From Acidiferrobacteraceae bacterium (GTDB lineage: Bacteria > Pseudomonadota > Gammaproteobacteria > Arenicellales > UBA868), in NCBI GenBank assembly GCA_002724185.1, contig PBOB01000060.1, positions 1 through 44,372 on the forward strand: DNA of 44,372 bases, written 5' to 3'. The translations under genes were made by a program, and so were the position numbers. The stretch's first letter is position 1. Every line of letters begins with the position of its first letter. Positions 1 to 8,727 of the stretch are shown piece by piece. The notes under the pieces are model-generated. The model saw only the letters and a list, made by a program, of their open reading frames with translations. It had not been told where the DNA came from and searched no databases.

Positions 1-53
1 ATTTATTTATAGCTGATGACCAGATATATACTCAAGCTGATCTAGTTGATTAA
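1..53 (+). CDS. Possible 3' end of an upstream gene
   Basis: Reading frame 3 is open from the window edge to a TAA at 51-53, encoding about 16 residues with an acidic end (..ADLVD). The other two forward frames stop within the first 20 bases. It could be the C-terminus of a gene lying to the left, 16 bases before the next ATG, but so short an open stretch may be chance. No family can be assigned. Confidence 0.3.
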   Translation, partial: LFIADDQIYTQADLVD

Positions 54-69
54 GAAATAAATTACAATT

Positions 70-444
70 ATGAGTATGCGACAAAAAGGTAATAGGCAAA
101 GAATATATTGCATTGCAAATCTAATTCCTTATGGCAAGGTTGCGACCTATGGACAGATAGCCAAATTGGCTGGCTGCAATCCATTATTTGTCGGCTATGC
201 ATTGGCAGCGCTGCTGGATGACTCCGACACGCCATGGCATCGTATTGTTAATCGACATGGTCAAGTCAGCATACGAAACGATGGAAAACCGGACGCTAAT
301 CAACGTATAGCTTTGCAGCAGGAAGGCGTCTGTTTTAATGTTCACGATCGCATTGATCTGACAAAGCACAGATGGGCTGGGCCAACCTTAGACTGGCTAG
401 TCGAGCATGGTTTTGATCCGATCAATCAGGAAGGTGATACCTAA
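70..444 (+). CDS. atl: Alkyltransferase-like protein (ATL, MGMT fold)
   Basis: DNA-damage recognition protein of the MGMT-like family. ATLs bind O6-alkylguanine and hand it to nucleotide excision repair instead of removing the alkyl group. The 124-residue protein is a single MGMT DNA-binding domain. The motif PYGKVATYGQIA lies at residues 20-31, and the active-site signature reads P55-W56-H57-R58, where true methyltransferases have PCHR; the Trp-for-Cys swap defines ATLs. An oddity is the recognition helix, which reads NPLFVG where relatives usually have a (A/P)R.VG-type sequence, so the Arg finger that flips the base seems to be missing. Two ATGs (70 and 76) are possible and neither has a clear Shine-Dalgarno sequence. 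The stop codon abuts the stop of the convergent kinase gene with no gap. Confidence 0.9.
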   Translation: MSMRQKGNRQRIYCIANLIPYGKVATYGQIAKLAGCNPLFVGYALAALLDDSDTPWHRIVNRHGQVSIRNDGKPDANQRIALQQEGVCFNVHDRIDLTKHRWAGPTLDWLVEHGFDPINQEGDT

Positions 445-1332
445 TTAGTTAGGTGACCATAGCTGGGCCGCTCCACGAACTCCAGCACTGTCCCCGTGTT
501 TGTTTCTAAGAATTGGCGTATCAAAATCATGCCAAAATACATGCTTCGCCACTTCAGTTCGTCCCTCAGTATATAATCGCTCGATTTTCGAAAGGCCTCC
601 GCCTAAAACAATAACGTGTGGATCGAATATATTAATCACTGTTGCAAGAGCGCTTCCAAAGCGCTTAAGAAGTGCTTGCACAGCTTCTTCGGCTGTTTGG
701 TCTCCATGCGCCGCTAGATTGACAATTACTGATGCACTGGTGCCTGGAATACCACCACGTGCTACATAATCGTTCTCAAAGCCTGGCCCCGATAAAAAAG
801 TTTCCACGCAACCGTTATTTCCGCAATAGCATGGGGGTCCGTCAGTTTCTAGAATATTGTGCCCCCATTCACCTGCAATATGCAGGCGGCCTGGCAAAAG
901 TCTATTTTGGTGGACTAGTCCACCACCAACTCCGGTTCCCATGATCACGCCAAAGACTGTCTCAAATCCACGGCCAGCACCATCGACCGATTCTGAAATA
1001 GTGAAGCAATTAGCATCATTCTCTATCATAATTGGCTTGCCAAGCCTTTGTTCGAGATCGGCAACAATTGGTTGGTTAATAAGACAGGTGGTATTGGAGT
1101 TTTTTAGGATTCCTTCGCTCATTAACATTGTGCCAGGTGTGCCGATACCAACTGTGCATTTTGTCCCCGACGAGTTTTCCAGATCCTTTGCCAAAGTGGC
1201 AATTTCTGAAATTATTGCGGAGTATCCCCTACTTTTCGGTGTTGGAATTCGTTTTCGGAGAATTTCGGTACCGGTTGAATCCAACAATACCCCTTCTATT
1301 TTTGTGCCGCCGACGTCAATCCCGATTTGCAT
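445..1332 (-). CDS. mak: ROK-family sugar kinase, Mak (fructokinase)-like
   Basis: ATP-dependent hexose kinase of the ROK family in the cytoplasm. The sequence shows the N-terminal phosphate loop (IGIDVGGTK, residues 3-11), the sugar-binding and catalytic segment E104-N-D106-A-N108, the GTG..GGG segment near 132-138, and the ROK zinc site H158, C168, C170 and C175 within EWGH and CYCGNNGC. At 295 residues it has normal length, and its overall pattern (SESVDGA, CVETFLSGPGF, GVRGAAQLW) closely follows E. coli Mak, a fructokinase; N-acetylglucosamine or glucose kinase activity cannot be excluded. It is the last gene of the leftward xseB-ispA-dxs-folE2 series, 22 bases after folE2, so probably co-transcribed. 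Its link to isoprenoid or folate synthesis is positional only. Confidence 0.85.
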   Translation of the reverse strand: MQIGIDVGGTKIEGVLLDSTGTEILRKRIPTPKSRGYSAIISEIATLAKDLENSSGTKCTVGIGTPGTMLMSEGILKNSNTTCLINQPIVADLEQRLGKPIMIENDANCFTISESVDGAGRGFETVFGVIMGTGVGGGLVHQNRLLPGRLHIAGEWGHNILETDGPPCYCGNNGCVETFLSGPGFENDYVARGGIPGTSASVIVNLAAHGDQTAEEAVQALLKRFGSALATVINIFDPHVIVLGGGLSKIERLYTEGRTEVAKHVFWHDFDTPILRNKHGDSAGVRGAAQLWSPN

Positions 1333-1354
1333 TACTGCTTCTGGTTTCGGGTGA

Positions 1355-2173
1355 CTAAGACTCTAGTTTGTTACGGCTGATTTCTGCGTAAGCAGAATGA
1401 TTATGAATAGATTCAAAATTCTCGGCTGAGACAGTGTAAGCTTGAATTCTCTCATCTCCATTGAACTGCATAGCAATGTCTCTAACTAGATCTTCTACGA
1501 ACTTTGGATTATCATAAGCGCGTTCTGTTACGTGTTTTTCATCCGGTCTTTTCAGTATCCCATAAAGTTCGCAACTTGCTTGTTTTTCAACTACTTCAAT
1601 AATTTCCTCAATCCAGATAAAGGCACTGGTATGTATATTAGTCTTAACATGGGACCGCTGATTGTGTGCCCCGTAATCAGATATTTCTTTTGAGCATGGG
1701 CATAAGCTAGTTACAGGAGTAGTGACCTGTATCTCGCTCAGTACATGATTATCGACAAGCTCGCCTGCAAGAGTCACTTCGTAGTCCATCAAGCTTTCGA
1801 CACCACTAACGGGCGCTTTCTTTTGCAAGAAAAATGGAAATGTCATTTCAATACGACATTTTTCGGCATCTAAGTGGGTCGTGACTTCTTTCAGCATTGC
1901 TCTAAAGGATTGTACAGAAGTTTCTCGTTCATGCTGACTTAGGATTTCGACAAACCGAGACATGTGTGTTCCTTTAAAGTTATGCGGTAATTCCACATAC
2001 ATGTTGAATATCGCTACCGTGTGCTGCTCATAACCGCTTCGATCCTTAACACGAATAGGGTGGCGAAGATCCTTTACTCCTACTTTGTCAATCGTGAGAT
2101 TGCGGGTATCGGGAGCACTTTGGACATCAGCAATTTGTCGGGGGGTTATCTTGGGGGGTTCAGGGTGATTCAT
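1355..2173 (-). CDS. folE2: GTP cyclohydrolase IB (FolE2)
   Basis: Catalyses the first step of tetrahydrofolate synthesis, GTP to 7,8-dihydroneopterin triphosphate, as the type IB enzyme, which can use metals other than zinc. The 272-residue length is typical. The family signature [22 protein letters not shown]-like segment (residues about 154-175) is intact, including the active-site Cys and the following Ser/His-rich stretch. Other family marks are GTHMSRF near residue 68 and an N-terminal DVQ..PDTRNL. The ATG at 2173 is 38 bases downstream of dxs in the same direction, so it is probably in the same operon. No folE1 is seen in the window, so this may be the organism's main enzyme, which is an inference. 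Confidence 0.95.
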   Translation of the reverse strand: MNHPEPPKITPRQIADVQSAPDTRNLTIDKVGVKDLRHPIRVKDRSGYEQHTVAIFNMYVELPHNFKGTHMSRFVEILSQHERETSVQSFRAMLKEVTTHLDAEKCRIEMTFPFFLQKKAPVSGVESLMDYEVTLAGELVDNHVLSEIQVTTPVTSLCPCSKEISDYGAHNQRSHVKTNIHTSAFIWIEEIIEVVEKQASCELYGILKRPDEKHVTERAYDNPKFVEDLVRDIAMQFNGDERIQAYTVSAENFESIHNHSAYAEISRNKLES

Positions 2174-2211
2174 CGGTAAGATCTAAGCTCTCAGTATAAG
2201 GTAGTAGAAGT

Positions 2212-4098
2212 CTAAGCAGTGCTCTGGGTTGCAGCAAGTTCAAGCGGTGCTCGTTTTTGAATTGCAGATTTGATCCCAGTTGGGTCAAGACCGCAGGCAG
2301 CGAGCATTTGTTCGCGCGAGCCCTGCTCAATATGCCTATCGGGAAGCCCAAGATTTAATATCGGTATATTGTATCCGCATTCTTGCAAGATCTCATTAAC
2401 ACCAGATCCAGCACCCCCACTGACCACGTTATCCTCTATTGTAACAAGCAACAGATGTGATTCAGCCGCATTTAGTATTGATTTCCTATCCAATGGCTTA
2501 ATGAACCGCATATTCACGACGGTCGCGTCAAGCTCAGTGCCGACAATTAGGCTTTGGTCGAGCATGATACCGAAAGAGAGTATTGCAATTCCTTGGCCAT
2601 GTCTTACTATTTCGGCGGATCCAATTGGCAGCGCCGTCATTTCAGATTGTTCAACCATTCCCGGACCAGCTCCCCTGGGATAGCGAACTGCAGACGGTCC
2701 TTCATACATATATGCAGTGTAAAGCATATTTCTGGCCTCTGGCTCATTAGCGGGCGCCATCAGAAGCATGTTTGGTATGCATCGTAAATAACTTAAATCA
2801 AAGGCGCCTTGGTGCGTTTGTCCATCAGCACCCACAATACCTGCTCGATCAATCGCAAGAGTGACATCGAGATTTTGTATGCTGATATCATGGATAAGTT
2901 GGTCGTATGCGCGTTGTAAGAATGTCGAGTATATCGCCACTATTGGCTTTAAGGATTCACATGCAATTCCTGCAGCAAATGTTAAGGCATGTTGCTCTGC
3001 TATTCCGACGTCAAAGTAGCGGTGTGGAAACTTTTTTGAGAATTTAACTAAACCTGAGCCCTCTCGCATAGCTGGTGTGATAGCGATTAATTTTTCATCG
3101 GTCTCAGCCATATCGCATAGCCAGTCACCAAATACATCCGTAAAGGACCTCTTGTTCGATTTTTTTTCGAGCTTGCCAGTAGAGCGATCAAATGGTGTTA
3201 CGCCATGAAATATAGTTGGTTCGCCTTCGGCAGGCTTATAGCCTCTTCCCTTTTGGGTTGCAATATGAAGAAATCGTGGGCCTTTGATCGATTTTAAGTT
3301 CTTAAGTGTTGCAATCAGCGTACGAATGTCATGGCCATTTATTGGCCCCACATAGTAAAAGCCTAATTCTTCGAAGAGGGTGCTAGGCATAACCATTCCC
3401 TTTAGGTGTTCTTCCCAGCGTCGTGCAAGAGCCTGCACTGGAGGCATTGTTCCTAGCACTGTTTTGCTGCCTGCTCTAACTGTAGTATAGGTTCGGCCAG
3501 ATAGGATCCGCGCTAAATAGTTCGAAAGAGCGCCGACATTACGGGATATAGACATTTCGTTATCGTTTAGGATAACAAGTAGATCGGTATCCATCGCGCC
3601 AGCATTGTTAAGCGCTTCAATTGGTTCGCCAGCTGTTAACGCGCCATCCCCTATGATTGCTACGACTTTTCGTGTTATAGCTTGTAGCTGTGCAGCACAG
3701 GCCATGCCAAGAGCTGCACTTATTGACGTGCCAGCATGTCCCGCGCCGAAGGTATCGTACTCACTCTCACTTCTGCGCAGGAATCCAGAAACTCCATCTT
3801 TTTGCCTTATGGTCGATAGTAGTTCTTTGCGTCCCGTAAGAATTTTGTGGGGATAAGCTTGATGACCAATGTCCCAAACCAGCCTATCGTGTGGGGTATC
3901 AAATATGTAATGTAACGCAACAGCAAGTTCAACTGTGCCTAGTCCAGCAGCTAAGTGCCCTCCAATTTCCGAAATCACCTCTATAAGGTATTCCCTGAGT
4001 TCCTTTGCTACATTTTCAAGATCAGACTCGCTAATTAGCCTCAGATCAGGAGGAGAATTAATTCTCTGAAGTAACGGATACGCTGAGCTTAGAGTCAT
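2212..4098 (-). CDS. dxs: 1-deoxy-D-xylulose-5-phosphate synthase
   Basis: Condenses pyruvate with glyceraldehyde 3-phosphate using thiamine diphosphate, the entry step of the MEP isoprenoid pathway; the product also feeds thiamine and pyridoxal synthesis. The 628 residues match the family length. The transketolase-like layout is visible: GHQAYPHKILTGR near residue 75, the ThDP/Mg motif GDGALTAGE near 146, the HGVTPFD segment near 295, the pyrimidine-domain DVGIAEQHA with the catalytic Glu, DRAGIVGADGQTHQG, and the C-terminal transketolase domain. It lies 51 bases after ispA and 38 before folE2 in a leftward operon, the classical gammaproteobacterial xseB-ispA-dxs order. Confidence 0.97.
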   Translation of the reverse strand: MTLSSAYPLLQRINSPPDLRLISESDLENVAKELREYLIEVISEIGGHLAAGLGTVELAVALHYIFDTPHDRLVWDIGHQAYPHKILTGRKELLSTIRQKDGVSGFLRRSESEYDTFGAGHAGTSISAALGMACAAQLQAITRKVVAIIGDGALTAGEPIEALNNAGAMDTDLLVILNDNEMSISRNVGALSNYLARILSGRTYTTVRAGSKTVLGTMPPVQALARRWEEHLKGMVMPSTLFEELGFYYVGPINGHDIRTLIATLKNLKSIKGPRFLHIATQKGRGYKPAEGEPTIFHGVTPFDRSTGKLEKKSNKRSFTDVFGDWLCDMAETDEKLIAITPAMREGSGLVKFSKKFPHRYFDVGIAEQHALTFAAGIACESLKPIVAIYSTFLQRAYDQLIHDISIQNLDVTLAIDRAGIVGADGQTHQGAFDLSYLRCIPNMLLMAPANEPEARNMLYTAYMYEGPSAVRYPRGAGPGMVEQSEMTALPIGSAEIVRHGQGIAILSFGIMLDQSLIVGTELDATVVNMRFIKPLDRKSILNAAESHLLLVTIEDNVVSGGAGSGVNEILQECGYNIPILNLGLPDRHIEQGSREQMLAACGLDPTGIKSAIQKRAPLELAATQSTA

Positions 4099-4149
4099 TT
4101 CTGGATATCGCTAGGGCAGAAAGAAAATGGTAACAATGTTTGTTGTCTT

Positions 4150-5049
4150 CTAGTGTTGTCGATTTGTTACGAAGTCTGCCAGAGCCTCAAGAGTTGTTGT
4201 GTCGATATAAAGGTCTTTCAAGGCTTGTTTTGCTAACCCAACATGATGCCTTGCTAATGCCTTCCCCTGTTTCTCGCCCAGAATCGTAAGGTAGGTTGGT
4301 TTATGGTTTCTCTTGTCCGAGTCGCGCATTTTACCAAGAGTTAACGCATCTGTTGTACCATCTAATATGTCATCTGTTATCTGGAAAGCCAAGCCTAGTG
4401 ATTTGCCATAGCATTCAAGACTCGCCAGTAACCTAGCATCTGTGGAGCCGGCAGCGAGGACGCCTAAGTTAACAGCTGCAACAATTAGAGCACCTGTCTT
4501 CATTTTGTGCATCTTCTCCACTGTTTCTAGCGATGATTCAGATCCAGTAATGCTGAGGTCCAGCGCTTGCCCTCCCGCCATTCCTATCGCCCCCGTTGCT
4601 TGTGCTAATATCTTGACCATAAGCAGCTGTTTTTCGGGCGTATACATACCTTGTTGATCTGCTAAAATTTCGAACGCTAGGCTCTGTAGAGCATCTCCCG
4701 CTAATATGGCTGTAGCCTCACCAAAAGCTACATGGCAGCTTGCCTTTCCTCGTCGGAAGTCATCATCGTCCATTGCCGGCAGATCATCATGGATTAGTGA
4801 AAATGCATGTATGAGTTCTACTGAGCAAGCAGCTATGTCCATCTGGCCTGTAGGAGCGCCTAAACTGTGGCCTGTCGCGTATACCAGTGCGGCCCGGAAT
4901 CGTTTACCAGAGCCAAGGGTTACATACCGCATTGCCTCAGGAAGTGCTGCTTGGTCAGAAAGTTTTTTTGGTAGGAAATTTTCCAGGCAGTGATCAACCC
5001 GTTTGAGCCAGTGGCTCCAAGATTCAGCCAGTCCAGCTGATTCTGCCAC
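4150..5049 (-). CDS. ispA: (2E,6E)-farnesyl diphosphate synthase
   Basis: Short-chain trans-prenyltransferase making farnesyl diphosphate from IPP and DMAPP for quinone side chains and undecaprenyl phosphate. Both Asp-rich Mg-binding motifs are visible: the first, within HDDLPAMDDDD, near residue 90, and the second, QITDDILD, near 227. There is also GSGKRFRAAL near 47, with its family Lys-Arg pair. The length of 299 is normal. The GTG start at 5049 overlaps the last base of the xseB stop (TAGTG), a 1-base overlap that indicates translational coupling and supports this start. Confidence 0.95.
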   Translation of the reverse strand: MAESAGLAESWSHWLKRVDHCLENFLPKKLSDQAALPEAMRYVTLGSGKRFRAALVYATGHSLGAPTGQMDIAACSVELIHAFSLIHDDLPAMDDDDFRRGKASCHVAFGEATAILAGDALQSLAFEILADQQGMYTPEKQLLMVKILAQATGAIGMAGGQALDLSITGSESSLETVEKMHKMKTGALIVAAVNLGVLAAGSTDARLLASLECYGKSLGLAFQITDDILDGTTDALTLGKMRDSDKRNHKPTYLTILGEKQGKALARHHVGLAKQALKDLYIDTTTLEALADFVTNRQH

Positions 5050-5291
5050 TAGTCGTCGTTTCCTAGAGGCTCTCGCTCTAAACCACCAGATCTCTCTACT
5101 AATTTTTCAATTCGTTGCTCAGCCTCTTCTAGGCTAACGCGACAAGCTGCGGCTAGCGTGTTGCCACGCTCAAAATCCTTCAGAGATGCCTCTAGTGTCT
5201 GCTCGCCTTTTTCCATGCGTTCTACAATGGTTTCGAGCTCTTTTAGGGATTTCTCAAAGTCAGAGATCTTCGGTTTTGTTGATCGGCTCAC
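5049..5291 (-). CDS. xseB: Exodeoxyribonuclease VII small subunit
   Basis: Small subunit of exonuclease VII, which degrades single-stranded DNA; several copies assemble on one XseA. The 80-residue, highly charged helical protein carries the family pattern FEKSLKELETIVERMEKGEQTLEASLKDFERG. It starts with GTG at 5291, preceded by a GAGGA Shine-Dalgarno sequence six bases upstream. It heads the leftward operon and is divergent from rubrerythrin across a 244-base gap. xseA is not in the window, which is normal because the two genes are usually unlinked in gammaproteobacteria. Confidence 0.95.
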   Translation of the reverse strand: MSRSTKPKISDFEKSLKELETIVERMEKGEQTLEASLKDFERGNTLAAACRVSLEEAEQRIEKLVERSGGLEREPLGNDD

Positions 5292-5410
5292 GATTGTCCT
5301 CGCTTTATCTGGAAAGCGTATCCGTTATGCTTGAAGCTATGATATCTTGATGTGGTATACCTTTTGGGGCCAACCACACCTTAAATCTATCATTTTCAGA
5401 TGATATTCAC

Positions 5411-5432
5411 ATAGTATGCAGATAGTATGCAG
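5411..5432 (+). repeat. Two tandem 11-bp copies of ATAGTATGCAG
   Basis: The 11-mer ATAGTATGCAG occurs at 5411-5421 and immediately again at 5422-5432, ending six bases before the -35 element of the rubrerythrin promoter. The position fits paired binding sites for an activator, or a simple slippage duplication. No known regulator is recognised for this sequence. Confidence 0.6.
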
Positions 5433-5437
5433 ATTGA

Positions 5438-5475
5438 TTGACGGCCAACTAGGCCATATTTTAGAATCATTCTAG
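5438..5475 (+). promoter_or_regulatory. Rubrerythrin promoter with Fur/PerR-like box
   Basis: A sigma70-type promoter is visible as TTGACG (5438-5443), an 18-base spacer and TAGAAT (5462-5467). Overlapping the -10 element is the perfect dyad TAGAAT-C-ATTCTA (5462-5474) inside TTAGAATCATTCTAG (5461-5475). That sequence differs at only three defined positions from the known PerR consensus TTATAAT-N-ATTATAA. PerR controls rubrerythrin genes in several bacteria, so peroxide- or iron-responsive repression is plausible here. The regulator itself is not in the window. Confidence 0.55.
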
Positions 5476-5535
5476 CTTATTTAACACCCAAGTTTAGCGC
5501 AGCAAGACTGCAATTTTACCGAAGGAGATTGGACA

Positions 5536-5955
5536 ATGGACCTCAAGAACAGCAAGACTGAGCAAAATCTGAAAGATGCGTTTGCAGGTGAATCGCAGGC
5601 AAATCGTCGTTACCTCTACTTTGCGGCTAAGGCTGATGTAGAAGGATACAACGATGTCTCAGCTGTATTTCGCTCTACTGCGGAGGGCGAAACTGGCCAT
5701 GCGCATGGACATTTGGAGCACCTGGAAGCTGTTGGTGACCCAGCAACCGGACTGCCTATAGGAGTTACCAGCGATAATTTGAAAGCTGCTATACATGGCG
5801 AAACTCACGAGTATACCGACATGTATCCGGGTATGGCTAAAGATGCGCGTGAAGAAGGTTTCGACGAGATTGCAGACTGGTTTGAAACACTAGCAAAGGC
5901 AGAGCGGTCTCATGCGAATCGATTCCAAAAGGCGTTGGATGGTTTAGATACCTAG
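5536..5955 (+). CDS. Rubrerythrin (ferritin-like diiron, no rubredoxin domain)
   Basis: Diiron four-helix protein thought to reduce hydrogen peroxide in the cytoplasm. The iron ligands are seen as [11 protein letters not shown] (Glu near 19), [11 protein letters not shown] (ExxH near 52), HGETHEY (Glu near 94) and [11 protein letters not shown] (ExxH near 127). At 139 residues it lacks the C-terminal rubredoxin domain of classical rubrerythrin, as is usual for the short proteobacterial form, so an outside electron donor is needed. The start has a strong AAGGAG Shine-Dalgarno sequence. It is followed after about 100 bases by the DUF3501 gene, its usual neighbour, and is probably controlled by the box over its promoter. 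Confidence 0.92.
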   Translation: MDLKNSKTEQNLKDAFAGESQANRRYLYFAAKADVEGYNDVSAVFRSTAEGETGHAHGHLEHLEAVGDPATGLPIGVTSDNLKAAIHGETHEYTDMYPGMAKDAREEGFDEIADWFETLAKAERSHANRFQKALDGLDT

Positions 5956-6061
5956 AGATAAGTATGATCTTAGCTGATTTGATTTATTAGGGTCGGTGAA
6001 AACTGACCCTAATTTTGGCTATGCTTATGGATCGACTAATGACTATGAGAACATCCAGCAG

Positions 6062-6646
6062 ATGAGTGTACTGACAGTCGAAGATTTGATGACCCTAGAA
6101 GATTATGATCGTAATCGCAATTCTTTTCGGGACGATGTTTTAATACATAAAAAGAATCGATTAGTTCTAATTGGGCCAGATATTTCAGTGTCTTTTGAAG
6201 ATCGAAAAACTATTATGTATCAAATCCAGGAAATGCTTCGAGTTGAAAAAATATTTCACCGAAATGGTATTCAAGATGAACTGGATGCTTACAATCCGCT
6301 TATTCCAGATGGCACGAACTGGAAAGCTACGATGATGATCCAAATCCCGAATATCGATGATCGTCGGAAGGCTTTACGTCGTTTTTTAGGTATAGAAAGG
6401 TGTTGTTGGGTGAAGGTCGGAGATGCTGAAAAGGTTTATGCCATTGCTGATGAGGATATGGATCGTGCAGATCAAGAAAAAACAGCCGCGGTACATTTCT
6501 TGAGATTTCAATTACCCAGGTCCGTCTATCAAATCGTAGGTAATGGAGCATCAATAGCCATAGGCATTGATCACGAAGCCTACAATTATGTTGTTGACCC
6601 TGTTTCTACACCATTGGCAGAGTCTTTGTGTGCCGACCTGGAGTAG
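6062..6646 (+). CDS. DUF3501 family protein
   Basis: Recognised as DUF3501 from LTVEDLMTLEDYDRNR at the N-terminus, HKKNRLVLIGPDISVSFEDR, and YQIQEMLRVEKIF near residue 60. The biochemical role is unknown. Family members are regularly encoded with short rubrerythrins and a GlpC-like Fe-S protein, suggesting a shared peroxide or iron function. I prefer the ATG at 6062, which gives 194 residues, because the conserved family start aligns there; a GTG at 5996 would add 22 unconserved residues. The usual Fe-S partner is absent between this gene and rubrerythrin. Confidence 0.85.
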   Translation: MSVLTVEDLMTLEDYDRNRNSFRDDVLIHKKNRLVLIGPDISVSFEDRKTIMYQIQEMLRVEKIFHRNGIQDELDAYNPLIPDGTNWKATMMIQIPNIDDRRKALRRFLGIERCCWVKVGDAEKVYAIADEDMDRADQEKTAAVHFLRFQLPRSVYQIVGNGASIAIGIDHEAYNYVVDPVSTPLAESLCADLE

Positions 6647-6800
6647 CCTCTCATGAAGTGGGCCAGAAATTTCGGTAAAGAGCTGCTGGTAGGCTTCGTG
6701 GGCTGATTGTGCCAGCATATTTTTTGACTTGTATGATGCCAAAGAGCTTGTGTCGGCCAATGAAACGTCGAGTGAACTGCTCTAGGTTAGCCTAAACAGC

Positions 6801-8696
6801 ATGCCTAGTAGGTATGATTCTTCATCGATTGAAGTTCTGAAAGGACTTGAGCCCGTGCGTAAGCGTCCGGGCATGTATACCCAGACTGAAAGGCCCAATC
6901 ACCTAGCGCAGGAAGTGATTGATAATAGCGTAGATGAGGCTATTGCTGGATATGCTAAGAGTATCAACGTAATCCTTCACAAGGATAATTCATTTTCGGT
7001 CGAGGATGACGGACGTGGGATGCCGGTAGATCGTCATAAGGATGAGAAAGTTAGCGGAGTGGAAGTCATTCTTACGAGGCTTCATGCTGGGGCCAAATTT
7101 TCTTCAAAAGATTACCAATTTTCTGGAGGTCTGCATGGTGTTGGCGTATCTGTAGTGAATGCGCTTTCAACGCGACTTGAGGTAAACGTAAAGCGTGGAG
7201 GAAAGGAACACGCGATTACTTTTGCAAATGGTGCGATAAAATCTAAACTTAAGGTCGTTGGCAAATGTGCGACCCAGAGCACGGGGACACGGTTAAGATT
7301 TTGGCCAGACTCAGCCTTCTTTGATACCACCGACTTCGCAATTCCAAATTTGAAGAAGTTGCTTCGAGCCAAAGCTGTTTTATGTCCGGGACTAAGAATT
7401 AGTTATCGTGATGAATTAAATCGTAAGAATAATGAGACGTGGGAATACATTGATGGCATAGCAGATTACTTGATCGATGCTATGGGTTTGGCTGCACGTG
7501 TTCCGCATGATCTATTTACCGGTAAACTCAAAGGAGATAATCAGGAGGTCGAGTGGGCTGTCGCATGGAACGTTGATGGTACTGATGTCGTGGCAGAGAG
7601 TTATGTGAACCTAATACCAACTACTCAGGGAGGATCGCACGTAAATGGTTTTAGAGGAGGGCTAACGGACGCTGTTCGTGAGTTTTGTGAATTCAGAGAT
7701 TTAATACCTCGCGGTGTTAAGTTAGCCCCCGAAGATGTTTGGATTAAATGCTCGTATATGTTGTCTCTGCGAATGAAAGATCCACAGTTTACTGGCCAAA
7801 CTAAAGAGCGGTTGTCTTCCCGGGATGCCAATTCATTTGTTATGGTCGCGTCGAAGGACGCGTTCAGTCTTTGGATGAATCAAAATACCTCTGAGGCTGA
7901 ACAAATTGCTAGCTTAGCTATTGATAATGCCCAGTTGAGGATACGTGCAGGAAAAAAAGTAGTTCGCAAAACTGTTGGTGTGGGGCCAGCTTTGCCAGGC
8001 AAGCTTGCAGACTGTCTTGAGCAGAACCTAGAGTTGACCGAGCTTTTCTTAGTCGAGGGAGACTCGGCGGGAGGCTCCGCGAAGCAGGCTCGCGACAAAG
8101 ACTACCAGGCAATTATGCCGCTGAAAGGTAAAATCCTAAATACTTGGGAGGTAGACCCGGCTGAGGTGCTTGGCTCACAGATAGTACACGATATCGCAAT
8201 TGCTTTGGGCGTGGATCCTGGATCAGCAGAACTGAGCGGCCTTCGTTATGGAAAAATATGCATTTTGGCGGATGCCGATTCAGACGGAGCGCACATCGCA
8301 ACACTTCTTTGCGCGTTGTTTTTAAAGCATTATCGTCCTCTAGTTGAGGCTGGGCGTATATGTATCGCTATGCCACCTCTCTATAGAATAGACGTGGGCA
8401 AGAAAGTTTTCTATGCGCTTGATGAAGGAGAGCATCGAGCGGTACTTAGAGATATTAAGAATCAGAAATTATCGGGCAGTGTGAGCGTTCAACGTTTTAA
8501 AGGGCTCGGCGAAATGGATCCGACACAACTACGAGAAACAACAATGGATCCTGCTACACGACGATTAATCCGTCTAAGTTTGGGTAGTCGTGGTCGGGCA
8601 GAAAAAATGCTTGACATGTTGCTGGCACGAAAACGTGCTGGAGATCGTAAGGTGTGGCTTGGAGAGAATGGTGATAAAGCAGAACTAGAACTGTAA
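6801..8696 (+). CDS. parE: DNA topoisomerase IV subunit B
   Basis: ATPase subunit of topoisomerase IV, which unlinks daughter chromosomes. The GHKL ATPase site is visible: EVIDNSVDEA near residue 41, DDGRGMPVD near 72 and GLHGVGVSVVNALS near 110. Next come the transducer domain and the TOPRIM domain with EGDSAGGSA near 421 and DADSDGAHI near 496. The C-terminus has QRFKGLGEMDP. The 631-residue length, the lack of the GyrB insertion and the start SIEVLKGLEPVRKRPGMY identify ParE rather than GyrB. The ATG at 6801 has only a weak Shine-Dalgarno sequence. The preceding 154 bases hold no gene and no clear promoter. It converges on the GNAT gene. Confidence 0.95.
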   Translation: MPSRYDSSSIEVLKGLEPVRKRPGMYTQTERPNHLAQEVIDNSVDEAIAGYAKSINVILHKDNSFSVEDDGRGMPVDRHKDEKVSGVEVILTRLHAGAKFSSKDYQFSGGLHGVGVSVVNALSTRLEVNVKRGGKEHAITFANGAIKSKLKVVGKCATQSTGTRLRFWPDSAFFDTTDFAIPNLKKLLRAKAVLCPGLRISYRDELNRKNNETWEYIDGIADYLIDAMGLAARVPHDLFTGKLKGDNQEVEWAVAWNVDGTDVVAESYVNLIPTTQGGSHVNGFRGGLTDAVREFCEFRDLIPRGVKLAPEDVWIKCSYMLSLRMKDPQFTGQTKERLSSRDANSFVMVASKDAFSLWMNQNTSEAEQIASLAIDNAQLRIRAGKKVVRKTVGVGPALPGKLADCLEQNLELTELFLVEGDSAGGSAKQARDKDYQAIMPLKGKILNTWEVDPAEVLGSQIVHDIAIALGVDPGSAELSGLRYGKICILADADSDGAHIATLLCALFLKHYRPLVEAGRICIAMPPLYRIDVGKKVFYALDEGEHRAVLRDIKNQKLSGSVSVQRFKGLGEMDPTQLRETTMDPATRRLIRLSLGSRGRAEKMLDMLLARKRAGDRKVWLGENGDKAELEL

Positions 8697-8727
8697 GCCA
8701 AAAAAGTTTATCGGTTTGATTTTTGTG

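Noticed and set aside
857-1354. 165-codon open frame on the plus strand, antisense to the Mak-like kinase
   Set aside because: It has no family features, and the minus-strand protein has a complete set of ROK motifs through the same bases. It is a shadow of coding DNA.
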